A stretch of DNA of 32,790 bases. Source: Allobosea sp. CS1GBMeth4 (GTDB lineage: Bacteria; Pseudomonadota; Alphaproteobacteria; Rhizobiales; Beijerinckiaceae). A model generated the notes under the pieces. That model saw only the letters and a program-made list of their open reading frames with translations. It was not told the DNA's origin and ran no database searches. Location of the stretch: NCBI RefSeq assembly GCF_900185715.1, contig NZ_FYAS01000041.1, positions 1 to 32,790 on the forward strand. Direction: 5' to 3'. Below, piece by piece: positions 7,846 through 16,345 of the stretch. Made by a program: the position numbers and the translations under genes. Position 1 is the first letter of the stretch; every line of letters begins with the position of its first letter.

Positions 7846-7874
7846 TGTATATTGTTGCAAGACCGCGATGTCAC
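7846..7874 (-). promoter_or_regulatory. Candidate promoter of the MocR-type gene
   Basis: On the minus strand GTGACA (7874-7869) and TATACA (7851-7846) are 17 bases apart, five of six and four of six matches to the housekeeping consensus. Transcription would start near 7839, giving a leader of about 33 bases before ATG 7806. This supports the chosen start. The AT-rich stretch stands out from the GC-rich surroundings. Confidence 0.5.
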
Positions 7875-7897
7875 TAGGAGAGCGCGCCGATATGAGT

Positions 7898-7987
7898 CGT
7901 CATTGCGAGCGTAGCGAAGCAATCCAGGGGAGACGTAGAGCTCTGTGCCTTCTGGATTGCTTCGTCGCTTTCGCTCCTCGCAATGAC
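7898..7987. repeat. Palindromic repeat C (GTCATTGCGAG type)
   Basis: A 90-base inverted repeat. The left arm starts GTCATTGCGAGCGTAGCGAA (7898-7926), the right arm ends CGCTCCTCGCAATGAC (7952-7987), and the centre contains the palindrome AGAGCTCT. The right arm is seven bases longer because of small insertions in the GC-rich part. I recognise this as a widespread intergenic repeat type of Alphaproteobacteria. It lies between the MocR gene and the ABC permease gene and would fold into a long hairpin if transcribed. Confidence 0.85.
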
Positions 7988-8005
7988 GGGAGAGGTCGAC
8001 CCCCC

Positions 8006-8782
8006 TCAGCCGACGATCTCGCCCCTGAACGCCCAGCGCGTCATCCGCCGCTCGACCAGCGCGCAGGCGGCATACATCAGGATGCCCATGATCGCGATGG
8101 CGAAGAGGCCGGCGAAGGTCGTGGCGGAATCGTTGCGCGCCCCCGCCGACAGCATCAGGAAGCCGATGCCGCGATTGCCGCCGACCGTCTCGGAGATCAC
8201 CGAGCCGATGAAGGCGAGCGTCACCGCGACCTTCAGGCTGGCGAAGAGATAGGGCATGGCGCGGGGCACGCCGACCTTGGTCAGGATCTCCCACTGGCTG
8301 GCGCCGAGCGAGCGCATCACGTCGCGCATCTCCGGCTCGATCGTGGCGAGGCCGGTCGCGACGTTCACGACGATCGGGAAGAAGGAGATGACGAAGGCGG
8401 TGATGATCGCCGGCAGGGCGCCGACGCCGAGCCAGATCATCAGGATCGGCACGATCGCGACCTTGGGCACGGCGTTGAAGGCGATCAGCAGCGGGTAGAG
8501 GCCGGAATAGATGAAGGGCGAGGCGCCGATGGCGAGGCCGAGCAGCACGCCGAAGCCGATCGCCAGCAGGAAGCCGATCGCCGTCGTCCACAGCGTCTCC
8601 AGGCAGAACTTCAGCAGGATGTCCCAGCGCTGGAGCATCACCTCGAAGATGCGGGTCGGCTTCGGCGCCAGGATCTCCGGCACGTCGAAGACGATGCAGG
8701 CGAGCTCCCAGACCAGCAGCAGCCCGGCCATGGCGAGCCAGGGCATGGCGACGAGGAGCAAAGAGCGCTGACGGTCAGTCAT
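8006..8782 (-). CDS. ABC transporter permease, nitrate/sulfonate/taurine/pyrimidine class
   Basis: A 258-residue inner-membrane protein with about six hydrophobic helices and the EAA-loop region typical of these permeases (EPEMRDVMRSLGASQWEILTKVGVPRAMPYLFASLKVAVTLAF, about residues 148-190). FNAVPKVAIVPILMIWLG and FIGSVISETVGGNRGIGFLM are further class hallmarks (SsuC/TauC/ThiX-like). It is the last gene of a binding protein - ATPase - permease operon read leftward. A 244-base gap with repeat A separates it from the ATPase gene. The substrate cannot be told from the sequence. Confidence 0.92.
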   Translation of the reverse strand: MTDRQRSLLLVAMPWLAMAGLLLVWELACIVFDVPEILAPKPTRIFEVMLQRWDILLKFCLETLWTTAIGFLLAIGFGVLLGLAIGASPFIYSGLYPLLIAFNAVPKVAIVPILMIWLGVGALPAIITAFVISFFPIVVNVATGLATIEPEMRDVMRSLGASQWEILTKVGVPRAMPYLFASLKVAVTLAFIGSVISETVGGNRGIGFLMLSAGARNDSATTFAGLFAIAIMGILMYAACALVERRMTRWAFRGEIVG

Positions 8783-8862
8783 TGTCTTGGTCCTGCCGGG
8801 GCGCGCATCAAGCCCAGCGCAGCCGGATACAGGATTTTTTCGCGGCCCCTGGAGTGCTCAAG

Positions 8863-8993
8863 CCCTCCCCCCGCTTGCGGTGGGGAGGGTGGGGGGGGGG
8901 GCAGCCCCGCTCGGCGCTTCGATGAACGAATGAAGCGTCCGGCTTTCCGGCCCCCCATCCCTATCCCTTCCCCACCGCAAGCGGGGGGAAGGG
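8863..8993. repeat. Dispersed repeat A, MITE-like with terminal inverted repeats
   Basis: A 131-base element whose ends are imperfect inverted copies of about 27-29 bases (8863-8889 and 8965-8993), built around CCCGCTTGCGGTGGGG and its complement. The core has an 11-base G run and the CCGCTCGGCGC and GGCTTTCCGG blocks. A second, truncated copy in opposite orientation is at 1-102. It has no coding capacity. It sits between the ABC ATPase and permease genes of one operon. Confidence 0.75.
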
Positions 8994-9026
8994 AACGCGC
9001 GACACCTGCGTCCGATCGCCCTGACA

Positions 9027-9839
9027 TCACGCATGCTCCATGTGGATGCGCTCGCGCAGCTCGTGAACGATGTCGACGAATTCGGCGGTGAAGGTGGTCT
9101 CCAGCGTGCGCGGGCGCGGCAGCTCGACCTTGCGGATCTTGACGATCCTCCCGGGCCGGCGGCTCATCACATAGACGGTGTCGGCGAGATAGACCGCCTC
9201 GCGCAGGTCGTGCGTCACGAGAACAGCCGTGAAGCGCCGCTCCAGCCAGAGCGCCTGCATCACGCCCCAGAGCTCCTCGCGCGTGAAGGCGTCGAGCGCG
9301 CCGAAGGGCTCGTCGAGCATCAGGATCTCGGGCTCGTGCACCAGCGCCCGGCACAGGCTGGAGCGCTGCTGCATGCCGCCGGAAAGCTGCCAGGGGAACT
9401 TGTCGCCGAAACCGCCGAGGCCGACCGAGGCGAGCAGCGTCTCGACGCGCTCGATGTACTCGGCCTTGTTCGCCCGGAAGCGGCGCTTGTGCGGCTCGAC
9501 CACTTCGAGAGGCAGCAGGATGTTGTCGCGCGTCGTGCGCCACGGCATCAGCGTCGGCGCCTGGAAGGCCATGCCGACGCCGCGGATCGGACCCTCGACC
9601 GGCTGGCCGTGAACCCGGATCTCGCCGCCGCTCGGAGGCAGCAGGCCGGTGACCAGCTTCATCAGCGTGGACTTGCCGCAGCCGGACGGGCCGACCACCG
9701 CGATGAATTCGCCCTTGGCGATGTCGAGCGTCGCATCCTCCAGCGCCAGCATGCGCGAGGCACCGCCGCCATAGGCGAGGCTGACCTTGCGCAGTTCGAC
9801 GAGGGGCGTGTCGGTGGAAGCCGGCATGGAAGGCGTCAT
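9027..9839 (-). CDS. ABC transporter ATP-binding protein, nitrate/sulfonate/taurine class
   Basis: A 270-residue ATPase with Walker A GPSGCGKST (about residues 51-59), Q-loop AFQAPTLMPWRT, signature LSGGMQQR, Walker B ILMLDEPFGALD and switch histidine VLVTHDLREAV. The layout matches SsuB/TauB/ThiZ-like subunits that energise uptake with the downstream permease and upstream binding protein. The ATG at 9839 is chosen because homology begins soon after it. The open frame extends upstream to 9920, but that extension is translated repeat D and is not expected to be protein. Confidence 0.93.
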   Translation of the reverse strand: MTPSMPASTDTPLVELRKVSLAYGGGASRMLALEDATLDIAKGEFIAVVGPSGCGKSTLMKLVTGLLPPSGGEIRVHGQPVEGPIRGVGMAFQAPTLMPWRTTRDNILLPLEVVEPHKRRFRANKAEYIERVETLLASVGLGGFGDKFPWQLSGGMQQRSSLCRALVHEPEILMLDEPFGALDAFTREELWGVMQALWLERRFTAVLVTHDLREAVYLADTVYVMSRRPGRIVKIRKVELPRPRTLETTFTAEFVDIVHELRERIHMEHA

Positions 9840-9849
9840 CACAGGTGAG

Positions 9850-9999
9850 GCGCGGGGAACCCCTCTCCCGGATGGGAGAGGGGCAGGGGTGAGGGACCGC
9901 CGCTGATTATTGGAACGCAAAGGAGCCGTTGAGCCTTCTGCGGAAAGCGCAGGCCCTCATCCCTGCCCTTCTCCCACACGGGAGAAGGGTTCCCCGCGC
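9850..9999. repeat. Inverted pair of repeat D within the ABC operon
   Basis: Two imperfect copies of about 46 bases in opposite orientation (9850-9895 and 9954-9999) with a 58-base spacer. Each copy holds its own short hairpin, CTCTCCCGGATGGGAGAG on the left and TTCTCCCACACGGGAGAA on the right. The outer ends are GCGCGGGGAACCC and its complement. If transcribed, the pair could fold as two small hairpins or one long stem. It separates the binding-protein gene from the ATPase gene of the same operon. Confidence 0.85.
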
Positions 10000-10023
10000 C
10001 CTTCACGACCCTTTGGAACAACC

Positions 10024-11103
10024 TCACGGCGCGACCATGCGCTCCGCCTTGGGCGGCAGGTACTTGTTCGAGAACACCTTCTCCGGCGCCGGCGCCGAGG
10101 GCAGGCCGAAGGCGTCGGCGACGTCGACGACCGAGCGCGCGAAGCGGGCCGGGTCGACATCACCCATGCCATTCGCCTTCACATAGGGTGTCAGCACGTT
10201 CATCTTCAGCGACATGTCGAGGCGCTCGGCCTCCAGCTTCTCGTCGATCAGCGGGTCGCGCTTCTTCACCGCGGCGAGGCCGACGGCCGGATTGGCGGCG
10301 ACCTCCTTCCAGGCCTTGGCGGTGGCGCGCAGGAAGCCCCTCACCGCCTCGGGCTTCTCGGCGAAGGCCGGCGAGACGATGATGCCGTTGCCGTAAACGT
10401 CCATCTTGTAGTCGGAGTAGTTGAAGGAGACGATGTCCTCCTGCTTCACGCCGCGCGCCTTCAGGTCGAGCACCGACGAGAAGTAATGGCCGCTGATGAA
10501 GTCGACCGTGCCCTGCACCATCGACTGCTCGCGCAATTGCGGCGTCAGGTTGACGTGCTGCACGGTCTTGGCGTCGACGCCGACCTTCTTGGCGAAGGCC
10601 GGGAACAGGCGGAACGAGGCGTCGAACACCGGCGCGCCGAGCTTCTTGCCGGCGAGATCGGCCGGCTTGGCGATCCCGGTCTTCTTCAGCGTGTGCACGC
10701 CGAAGGGCGGGAAGTCATAGGCCATGAAGACACAGAGGATCTCCTTGCCGGGGTTCTTGACGTTGTATTCGATCAGCGAGTTCACATCGGCGAAGCCGAT
10801 GTCGTAGGCGCCGGTGGCGACGCGCTGGACCGCGCCGGCCGAGCCCTGGCCGGGGTCCATGGTGACGTCGAGCCCCTCGGCCTTGTAGTAGCCCTTCTCC
10901 AGCGCGACCAGGAAGGGCGAAGTCGGGCCCTGGAACACCCAGTCGAGCGTGAACTTCACCGCCGTCTGCGCCTGTGCCGGAGTCACCGCTCCCAGGGCCA
11001 GCGCCGCCGCGCCCGCCAGCGCGGCCCGGCGGCTGAATGCCCGCACCAAGCCACCGCCGGCCCGCTGCGAGCCGGACTTGCTCCACGTCACATCACGAAA
11101 CAT
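10024..11103 (-). CDS. ABC transporter substrate-binding protein, NMT1/THI5-like
   Basis: A 359-residue exported protein. The leader [23 protein letters not shown] carries a twin arginine, so Tat export is possible. The mature part begins [32 protein letters not shown], the NMT1/THI5 and SsuA-like start, followed by [37 protein letters not shown] and a C-terminal helix. Members bind pyrimidine thiamine precursors, nitrate, sulfonates or taurine, and the choice cannot be made here. ATG 11103 follows AGGGG at a usable distance; the open frame continues to 11211 without signal-like sequence. It is the first gene of the importer operon. Confidence 0.9.
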   Translation of the reverse strand: MFRDVTWSKSGSQRAGGGLVRAFSRRAALAGAAALALGAVTPAQAQTAVKFTLDWVFQGPTSPFLVALEKGYYKAEGLDVTMDPGQGSAGAVQRVATGAYDIGFADVNSLIEYNVKNPGKEILCVFMAYDFPPFGVHTLKKTGIAKPADLAGKKLGAPVFDASFRLFPAFAKKVGVDAKTVQHVNLTPQLREQSMVQGTVDFISGHYFSSVLDLKARGVKQEDIVSFNYSDYKMDVYGNGIIVSPAFAEKPEAVRGFLRATAKAWKEVAANPAVGLAAVKKRDPLIDEKLEAERLDMSLKMNVLTPYVKANGMGDVDPARFARSVVDVADAFGLPSAPAPEKVFSNKYLPPKAERMVAP

Positions 11104-11134
11104 CGAAGCCGACCCCTGCTTATGTTGTCCGGCG

Positions 11135-11163
11135 ACGCTAGCGAGGGCCCATTTGGGGGTCAA
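11135..11163 (-). promoter_or_regulatory. Possible promoter of the ABC importer operon
   Basis: On the minus strand TTGACC (11163-11158), a 17-base spacer and TAGCGT (11140-11135) give a good -35 and a weak -10 box about 32 bases before ATG 11103. The shared 202-base gap with the divergent lysS gene also holds the palindrome CCTGCCGGCAGG (11214-11225). Confidence 0.35.
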
Positions 11164-11305
11164 TCGACCGGCCCGGGTTGTCTGCCGCTTTTTTGAGCAG
11201 GCGTTTTCCATCCTGCCGGCAGGCCGCGCCGCCGCTGTTGCACCATCAGCCCATATCTGCGAAACCGCGCCCTTCCCTGCCCTTCCAGCGAGACCTCAAG
11301 CCCAA

Positions 11306-13021
11306 ATGCCCGCTTTCGAACCCGCGCTGATCGAAGCCGCCCGCGTCTCGGCCGCCTGGCCGTTCGAGGAAGCCAAGAAGCTCGTCGCGCGGCTGCAGAA
11401 ATCGGGCAAGCGCGAGGTGGTGTTCGAGACCGGCTACGGCCCGTCCGGCCTGCCGCATATCGGCACCTTCGGCGAGGTCGCGCGCACCTCGATGGTGCGC
11501 CATGCCTTTCGCGTGCTGACGGACGACGCCGTCCCGACCCGGCTGATCGCCTTCTCGGACGATATGGACGGGCTGCGCAAGGTCCCGGACAACGTTCCGA
11601 ACAGGGAGCTGCTGGCGCAGCATCTCGGCAAGCCGCTGACCGAAGTGCCGGACCCGTTCGGCACGCACGATTCGTTCGGCCGCCACAACAATGCCCGGCT
11701 CTGCGCCTTCCTCGACCAGTTCGGCTTCGACTACGAGTTCAAGTCCTCGACCGACGCCTATCGCGCCGGCGAGTTCGACGCGACCCTGCTCAGGATGCTC
11801 GCCCGCTTCGACAAGATCATGTCGATCATGCTGGCGACCCTGCGCGAGGAGCGCGCCGCCACCTATTCGCCCTTCCTGCCGATCCACCCGAAGACGAGGA
11901 TCGTCATGCAGGTGCCGATCGAGGCCCGCGACGTCGAGGCCGGCACCATCACCTGGAGCGATCCGGCGACGGGCGAGCGCTTCACCACGCCGGTCACGGG
12001 CGGACACGCCAAGCTGCAGTGGAAGCCTGACTGGGCGATGCGCTGGGTCGCGCTCGGCGTCGATTACGAGATGGCCGGCAAGGACCTGATCGACTCGGTC
12101 AAGGTCTCCTCGCAGATCGCCCGCGCCATCGACGGCACGCCGCCGGAAGGCTTCAACTACGAGCTCTTCCTCGACGAGCAGGGCCAGAAGATCTCGAAGT
12201 CGAAGGGCAACGGCCTGACCATCGAGGAATGGCTGAGCTACGGCCCGCCGGAATCGCTGGCGCTGTTCATGTATGCGCGCCCGCGCGAGGCCAAGAAGCT
12301 GCATTTCGACGTGATCCCGCGCGCGGTCGACGATTACCTGCAGTTCCTCGGCGGTTATGAGCGGCAGGACTGGAAGAACCGGCTCGGCAACCCGGTCTGG
12401 CACATCCATGCCGGAACGCCGCCGCAGCCGGAGGTGATCGCCAGCGGCTCCGGCGACAATGCGGTGCGTACCCAGATCTCGTTCTCGCTGCTGATGAACC
12501 TCGTCGCCGTCGCGAATTCGGAGGACAAGGGCGTGCTCTGGGGCTTCCTGCAGCGCTATGCGCCCGGCATCTCGCCTGCGACCCATCCGCGGCTCGATGC
12601 GCTCGTCGGCTACGCGCTCGCCTATTTCCGCGACTTCGTGAAGCCGGCCAAGCGTTATCGCCCTGCCGATGAAACCGAGCGCGCCGCCTTCGCGGCGCTC
12701 GACGCCGCGCTCGCCGCGTTGCCGGCGGGTGCGAGCGCCGAGAGCGTGCAGGATGCGGCGCTGGACGTCGCCCGCGCCATCCCGCGCTACCAGAACCTCG
12801 CCGCCAAGGGCGCGACGCCCGAGCGGCCCGGCGTCTCCGGCGACTGGTGGAAGGCGATCTACCAGGTGATGTTCGGCGAGGATCAGGGCCCGCGCTTCGG
12901 CTCCTTCGCCGCGATCTACGGCCTCGACAATACCCGCAGGCTGATCGCCAAGGCGCTCGACGGCGGCCTGATCCGCGAGCATGAGGCCTTCCTGGCGGCC
13001 CGGCAGCCGATCAGCGCATGA
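11306..13021 (+). CDS. lysS: Lysine--tRNA ligase, class I (archaeal type)
   Basis: A 571-residue class I aminoacyl-tRNA synthetase that charges tRNA-Lys. The HIGH-type motif is HIGTFGE at residues 51-57 after GPSGLP, and the KMSKS-type loop is KISKSKG at 295-301. The segments [18 protein letters not shown] and TFRAGEF-like [12 protein letters not shown] fit class I LysRS, not the unrelated class II enzyme of most bacteria. Most Alphaproteobacteria of the Rhizobiales use this form. ATG 11306 is the first codon of the homologous region. Its stop overlaps the nitroreductase start in ATGA, so the two are co-transcribed. Length is slightly above the usual 520-550. Confidence 0.94.
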   Translation: MPAFEPALIEAARVSAAWPFEEAKKLVARLQKSGKREVVFETGYGPSGLPHIGTFGEVARTSMVRHAFRVLTDDAVPTRLIAFSDDMDGLRKVPDNVPNRELLAQHLGKPLTEVPDPFGTHDSFGRHNNARLCAFLDQFGFDYEFKSSTDAYRAGEFDATLLRMLARFDKIMSIMLATLREERAATYSPFLPIHPKTRIVMQVPIEARDVEAGTITWSDPATGERFTTPVTGGHAKLQWKPDWAMRWVALGVDYEMAGKDLIDSVKVSSQIARAIDGTPPEGFNYELFLDEQGQKISKSKGNGLTIEEWLSYGPPESLALFMYARPREAKKLHFDVIPRAVDDYLQFLGGYERQDWKNRLGNPVWHIHAGTPPQPEVIASGSGDNAVRTQISFSLLMNLVAVANSEDKGVLWGFLQRYAPGISPATHPRLDALVGYALAYFRDFVKPAKRYRPADETERAAFAALDAALAALPAGASAESVQDAALDVARAIPRYQNLAAKGATPERPGVSGDWWKAIYQVMFGEDQGPRFGSFAAIYGLDNTRRLIAKALDGGLIREHEAFLAARQPISA

Positions 13022-13701
13022 GTACAGCGGCGGCTGAGGCGGTCGAACGCGCCATCACCGGCCGCCGCGCCGTCCGCGCCTTCCTGCCCGACGCCGTCGA
13101 CCCCGCCCTGGTGCGCCGCCTGATCGAGCTGGCGGCGCAGGCGCCGAGCGGCACCAACATGCAGCCCTGGCGCGTGCGCGTGCTCGGCCCGCAGGCCCGT
13201 GCCCGGCTGGAGGCGGCGCTGGTCGCCGCGCTCGACGACCCCTCCCCGCGCGAGGAGGAATACCGCTACTACCCGGCCGTCTTCCGCGAGCCCTATCTCT
13301 CGCGCCGCCGCAAGGTCGGCTGGGACCTCTACGGCCTGCTCGGCGTCGCCAGGGGCGACCATGCCGGCATGCGCCGCCAGACCGAGGCGAATCTGCGCTT
13401 CTTCGGCGCGCCGGTCGCGCTGATGCTGACCATCGACCGCGACCTCGAGATCGGCTCCTGGCTCGATCTCGGCGGCTTCATCCAGACCCTGCTGATCGCG
13501 GCGCAGGGGCATGGCCTCGATTCCTGCCCGCAGGCGATCTTCGCCAGCTTCCACGGAATCGTGCGCCGGGAGCTTTCCATTCCCGAGAGCGAAGTGGTGG
13601 TCTGCGGCATCGCGCTCGGCAAGGCCGATCCGGACGCGCCGGCCAACCGGCTGGTGCCGGAGCGCGAGCCGGTCGAGGCCTTCACCAGCTGGCTGGATTA
13701 G
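13018..13701 (+). CDS. Nitroreductase family FMN-dependent oxidoreductase
   Basis: A 227-residue protein of the nitroreductase fold. FMN-binding features are the N-terminal GRRAVRAF arginines (about residues 15-22), the [16 protein letters not shown] loop (about 40-55), a central [28 protein letters not shown] helix and the late [16 protein letters not shown] motif. Such enzymes reduce nitro compounds or quinones with NAD(P)H, but the natural substrate is unknown. It overlaps lysS by ATGA. Its end lies 40 bases from the convergent cysteine dioxygenase gene. Confidence 0.9.
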   Translation: MSTAAAEAVERAITGRRAVRAFLPDAVDPALVRRLIELAAQAPSGTNMQPWRVRVLGPQARARLEAALVAALDDPSPREEEYRYYPAVFREPYLSRRRKVGWDLYGLLGVARGDHAGMRRQTEANLRFFGAPVALMLTIDRDLEIGSWLDLGGFIQTLLIAAQGHGLDSCPQAIFASFHGIVRRELSIPESEVVVCGIALGKADPDAPANRLVPEREPVEAFTSWLD

Positions 13702-13741
13702 GACGAGCGCTGACTTTACGCGGAAAGACGGCCGCCCGCTT

Positions 13742-14263
13742 TCAGCCTGCGACCGCCACGTATTCGGTCTCGATCGAGCTTTCCTGGAGCTGGTGGTCGT
13801 AGCCGTAGATGTGGATCGAGATCGCCTCGCCCGGGCCGCGATTCTGCATGCGGTGGATGTTCGGGCCGGTCGGCAGCATGCAGGCGACATAGCCGGCCTG
13901 GCGGGCGTGCTCCTCGGTCGCCATGGCGCGTTTCGCATCGATCGCGCGGTACCAGGTTTCCGACAGCGTGCCCGCGACCAGGCCGAAGCAGCATGAGCAG
14001 TGATGATCGTGGATCGAGGTCGTGGCGCCCTCGCCCCAGACCATCGCCCAGACGCTGACGGCCTCGTTGCCGGCGAGCAGGTTGCGGGTGTAGCCGCCCG
14101 GTTTGCGCAGCAGCGGCAGGCGCTGGATTAATTCGGGAACGGCGACGAGCTCGGTGAGGACGCTGCGGGCCGCGGCGAGATAATCGCGCGAGCAGGTTCC
14201 CTCATGGGTCCGCAGCGCGTTCAGCACCGCCCCGCGCCGCTCCTCGCCGAGAAAACCCTGCAT
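13742..14263 (-). CDS. Cysteine dioxygenase, type I, Arg-type active site
   Basis: A 173-residue cupin that oxidises cysteine to cysteine sulfinate with iron and O2. Iron ligands are His85, His87 and His137. Tyr58 and Arg60 (GGYTRNLL) correspond in sequence and number to the mammalian residues that bind the cysteine carboxylate. Ser149-His151-Tyr153 (SIHIY) is the catalytic triad. Cys92 stands where animal enzymes have Cys93 of the Cys-Tyr crosslink, a place where most bacterial enzymes have glycine; three further residues, HCSC, make this a cysteine-rich loop. ATG 14263 has AGGGG just upstream; the open frame extends to 14374 without homology. It diverges from an Lrp-type regulator. Confidence 0.9.
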   Translation of the reverse strand: MQGFLGEERRGAVLNALRTHEGTCSRDYLAAARSVLTELVAVPELIQRLPLLRKPGGYTRNLLAGNEAVSVWAMVWGEGATTSIHDHHCSCCFGLVAGTLSETWYRAIDAKRAMATEEHARQAGYVACMLPTGPNIHRMQNRGPGEAISIHIYGYDHQLQESSIETEYVAVAG

Positions 14264-14452
14264 GTCCCCTGCCTCCCGCCATGATCGATGACGGCAGGCA
14301 TGGTAGGCCGAGGGGGCCGGCAATGGTTTGCAATCTCGCGGCAAAAACGGGAAAAATTGGAAACTGATGCTCATTCTTACCTTGATATGAGTACCTGATT
14401 CCTGGAAAGTGCCTCCGATCGAGACTCAATTCCGATCTGAGCGAGGAGCACC

Positions 14453-14929
14453 ATGGCCAGGCTCGACGCCTTCGACCTGCGCATCCTTGCGCTGCTGCAG
14501 GAGGACGCCAGCAGGCCTTTGGCGGAACTCGCCGAGGCCGTCGGATTGTCGCCGACGCCCTGCTGGCGCCGCATCCAGAAGCTCGATGCCGCCGGCTATA
14601 TCAGGAAGCGGGTCGCGCTGCTCGACCGCACCAGGCTGAAGGCAGGCGTCACCGTCTTCATCGCGGTGAAGACGGCGCGCCATTCGATGGAGTGGCTGGA
14701 GCGCTTCCACGCCGCCGTGCACGATCTGCCCGAGATCGTCGACTTCTACAGGATGAGCGGCGACATCGACTATCTGCTCAAGGCCTATGTCTGCGACATC
14801 GACGCCTATGACGCGCTCTACAAGAAGCTGATCTCGCGCATCGAGCTCAGCGACGTCACCTCCATGTTCGCCATGGAGGAGCTGAAATCGACCACGGCGA
14901 TCCCCCTCGGCTTCGCCGCGGAAGGGTGA
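14453..14929 (+). CDS. Lrp/AsnC family transcriptional regulator
   Basis: A 158-residue regulator. The N-terminal helix-turn-helix (LDAFDLRILALLQEDASRPL, LAEAVGLSPTPCWRRIQKLDAAGYI, residues 3-50) is followed by a RAM ligand-binding domain (about 65-150) with the MSGDIDYLLKAYV motif. Lrp proteins respond to amino acids. Divergence from cysteine dioxygenase across 189 bases suggests that cysteine or a related thiol is the signal, by analogy with cysteine-responsive Lrp relatives. A GCGAGGAG ribosome site precedes ATG 14453. The gap holds a short dyad CTCAT-N12-ATGAG (14370-14391) in an AT-richer stretch, possibly an operator. Confidence 0.9.
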   Translation: MARLDAFDLRILALLQEDASRPLAELAEAVGLSPTPCWRRIQKLDAAGYIRKRVALLDRTRLKAGVTVFIAVKTARHSMEWLERFHAAVHDLPEIVDFYRMSGDIDYLLKAYVCDIDAYDALYKKLISRIELSDVTSMFAMEELKSTTAIPLGFAAEG

Positions 14930-14939
14930 TCACCTTGTC

Positions 14940-15035
14940 GTCATGCTCGCCCTTGTGGCGAGCATCCGCGTCTCGAACACCACATTCGATCAGTGAAGCG
15001 AAGACATGGATGGTCGGGACAAGCCCGACCATGAC
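14940..15035. repeat. Palindromic repeat B, second copy
   Basis: Bounded by GTCATG and CATGAC and containing two hairpins of the same build, each a 9-base-pair stem with a 5-base loop: ATGCTCGCC / GGCGAGCAT (14943-14965) and ATGGTCGGG / CCCGACCAT (15010-15032). It fills the space between the convergent lrp and thiolase genes, so it could end transcription from both sides. It is related to the copy at 4862-4969. Confidence 0.8.
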
Positions 15036-15042
15036 GGCAGCG

Positions 15043-16227
15043 CTACCGGTTGATTTCGAACAGGCCGGCGCAGCCCATGCCGCCGGCGACGCACATGGTG
15101 ACGACCGCATAGCGCGCCTTGCGCCGGCGGCCTTCCAGCAGCGCGTGGCCGACGAGCCGCGCCCCGCTCATGCCGAATGGATGGCCGATCGCGATCGCGC
15201 CGCCATTGACGTTGACCTTGTCGGGGTCGATGCCGAGCGTGTCGCGGCAATAGAGCGACTGCGAGGCGAAGGCCTCGTTCAGCTCCCAGAGGTCGATGTC
15301 GGAGACCGTGAGCCCGTTGCGCGCGAGCAGTCTCGGCACGGCGAAGACCGGGCCGATGCCCATCTCGTCGGGCTCGCAGCCGGCCGCGGCGAAGCCGCGG
15401 AAGATGCCGAGCGGCTCCAGCCCGCGGCGCCCGGCCTCCAGCGCCGACATCACCACGCTCGCCGAGGCGCCGTCCGAGAGCTGGCTGGCATTGCCGGCGG
15501 TGACGAACTTGTCCTCGCCGCGCACCGGCTTGAGCTTGAGCAGCGCCTCCAGCGTCGTCTCGGGGCGATTGCCCTCGTCCTTCGACAGCGTGACCTGCGC
15601 CTGGCGGACCTCGCCGGTCGCCTTGTCGGTGACGGCCATCACCGCGCTCATCGGCACGATCTCGTCGTCGAACAGGCCGCTCTGCTGCGCGGCGGCCGTG
15701 CGGCGCTGGCTCTCCAGCGAGAACTCGTCCTGCGCCTGGCGCGAGATGCCGTAGCGCTCGGCGACGATGTCGGCGGTCTCGATCATCGTCGTGTAGATCG
15801 TCGGCTTGTTGGCGGTGAGCCAGTCGTTCATCGCGAGGTCGCGCCGCGTCACCGGCTGCACCAGCGAGATCGACTCGACGCCGCCGGCGACCGCGACCGG
15901 CACGCCGTCCATCACCACGCGCCGCGCCGCATGCGCGATCGCCTCCAGCCCCGAGGCGCAGAAGCGGCTCACCGTGACGCCGGCCGACTGCACCGGGATG
16001 CCGGCGACCAGCGCCGCGTGGCGGGCGACGTTGAGGCCGGTCGCCGCTTCCGGATAGCCGCAGCCCAGCACAACCTCCTCGACCGCCTCCGGCTCCAGCT
16101 TCGCCCGCGCCATCGCGTGCCTGATCGCATGGGCGGCCATGTCGGCGCCGCGGACCTGGTTGAAGGCGCCGCGATGGGCCTTGCCGATCGGCGTGCGGGC
16201 GGTCGAGACGATGACGGCTTCGGTCAT
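15043..16227 (-). CDS. fadA: Acetyl-CoA C-acyltransferase (3-ketoacyl-CoA thiolase)
   Basis: A 394-residue thiolase that cleaves 3-ketoacyl-CoA with CoA to acetyl-CoA and a shortened acyl-CoA. The nucleophile is Cys90 in [18 protein letters not shown], the His349 motif [10 protein letters not shown] and the second catalytic cysteine Cys379 ([10 protein letters not shown]) are all present. The third motif reads CVAGG rather than the more usual CIGGG, a mild variant. It starts at ATG 16227, downstream of the fadJ-like gene with a 118-base gap, so the two probably form a thiolase plus multifunctional enzyme unit. A biosynthetic acetoacetyl-CoA thiolase is less likely given the partner. Confidence 0.93.
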   Translation of the reverse strand: MTEAVIVSTARTPIGKAHRGAFNQVRGADMAAHAIRHAMARAKLEPEAVEEVVLGCGYPEAATGLNVARHAALVAGIPVQSAGVTVSRFCASGLEAIAHAARRVVMDGVPVAVAGGVESISLVQPVTRRDLAMNDWLTANKPTIYTTMIETADIVAERYGISRQAQDEFSLESQRRTAAAQQSGLFDDEIVPMSAVMAVTDKATGEVRQAQVTLSKDEGNRPETTLEALLKLKPVRGEDKFVTAGNASQLSDGASASVVMSALEAGRRGLEPLGIFRGFAAAGCEPDEMGIGPVFAVPRLLARNGLTVSDIDLWELNEAFASQSLYCRDTLGIDPDKVNVNGGAIAIGHPFGMSGARLVGHALLEGRRRKARYAVVTMCVAGGMGCAGLFEINR

Positions 16228-16282
16228 GAGTTCAGCAATCCTCTGTAATCGTCGTGCGGCGATCTTCGATCAAACGCGCCGG

Positions 16283-16340
16283 CCGTCCCGGACGGGGCGA
16301 GGCGGAGCCCCGCGATCCAGCCGGGAGCCCGGACGACGGG
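16283..16340. repeat. GC-rich hairpin repeat between the fad genes
   Basis: The stretch contains GGGGC-GAGGCGGA-GCCCC as an inner hairpin and partly inverted flanks (CCGTCCCGG and CCGGACGACGGG). It resembles another common intergenic palindrome type. It ends just before the stop codon of the fadJ-like gene at 16346. As it lies between two genes of one operon, it may shape message stability. Confidence 0.5.
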
Positions 16341-16345
16341 TCGTG

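Noticed and set aside
7898..7987. Possible CRISPR or small RNA gene
   Set aside because: There is one palindrome with no repeat-spacer array, and the arms match a known intergenic repeat type.
9840..9920. N-terminal extension of the ABC ATPase
   Set aside because: The extra residues are translated repeat D (an SLTPAPLPSGRG-type sequence typical of mispredicted starts), not conserved protein.
11214..11225. CCTGCCGGCAGG palindrome upstream of lysS as an operator
   Set aside because: Short GC palindromes are frequent by chance in this base composition, and no promoter box aligns with it.
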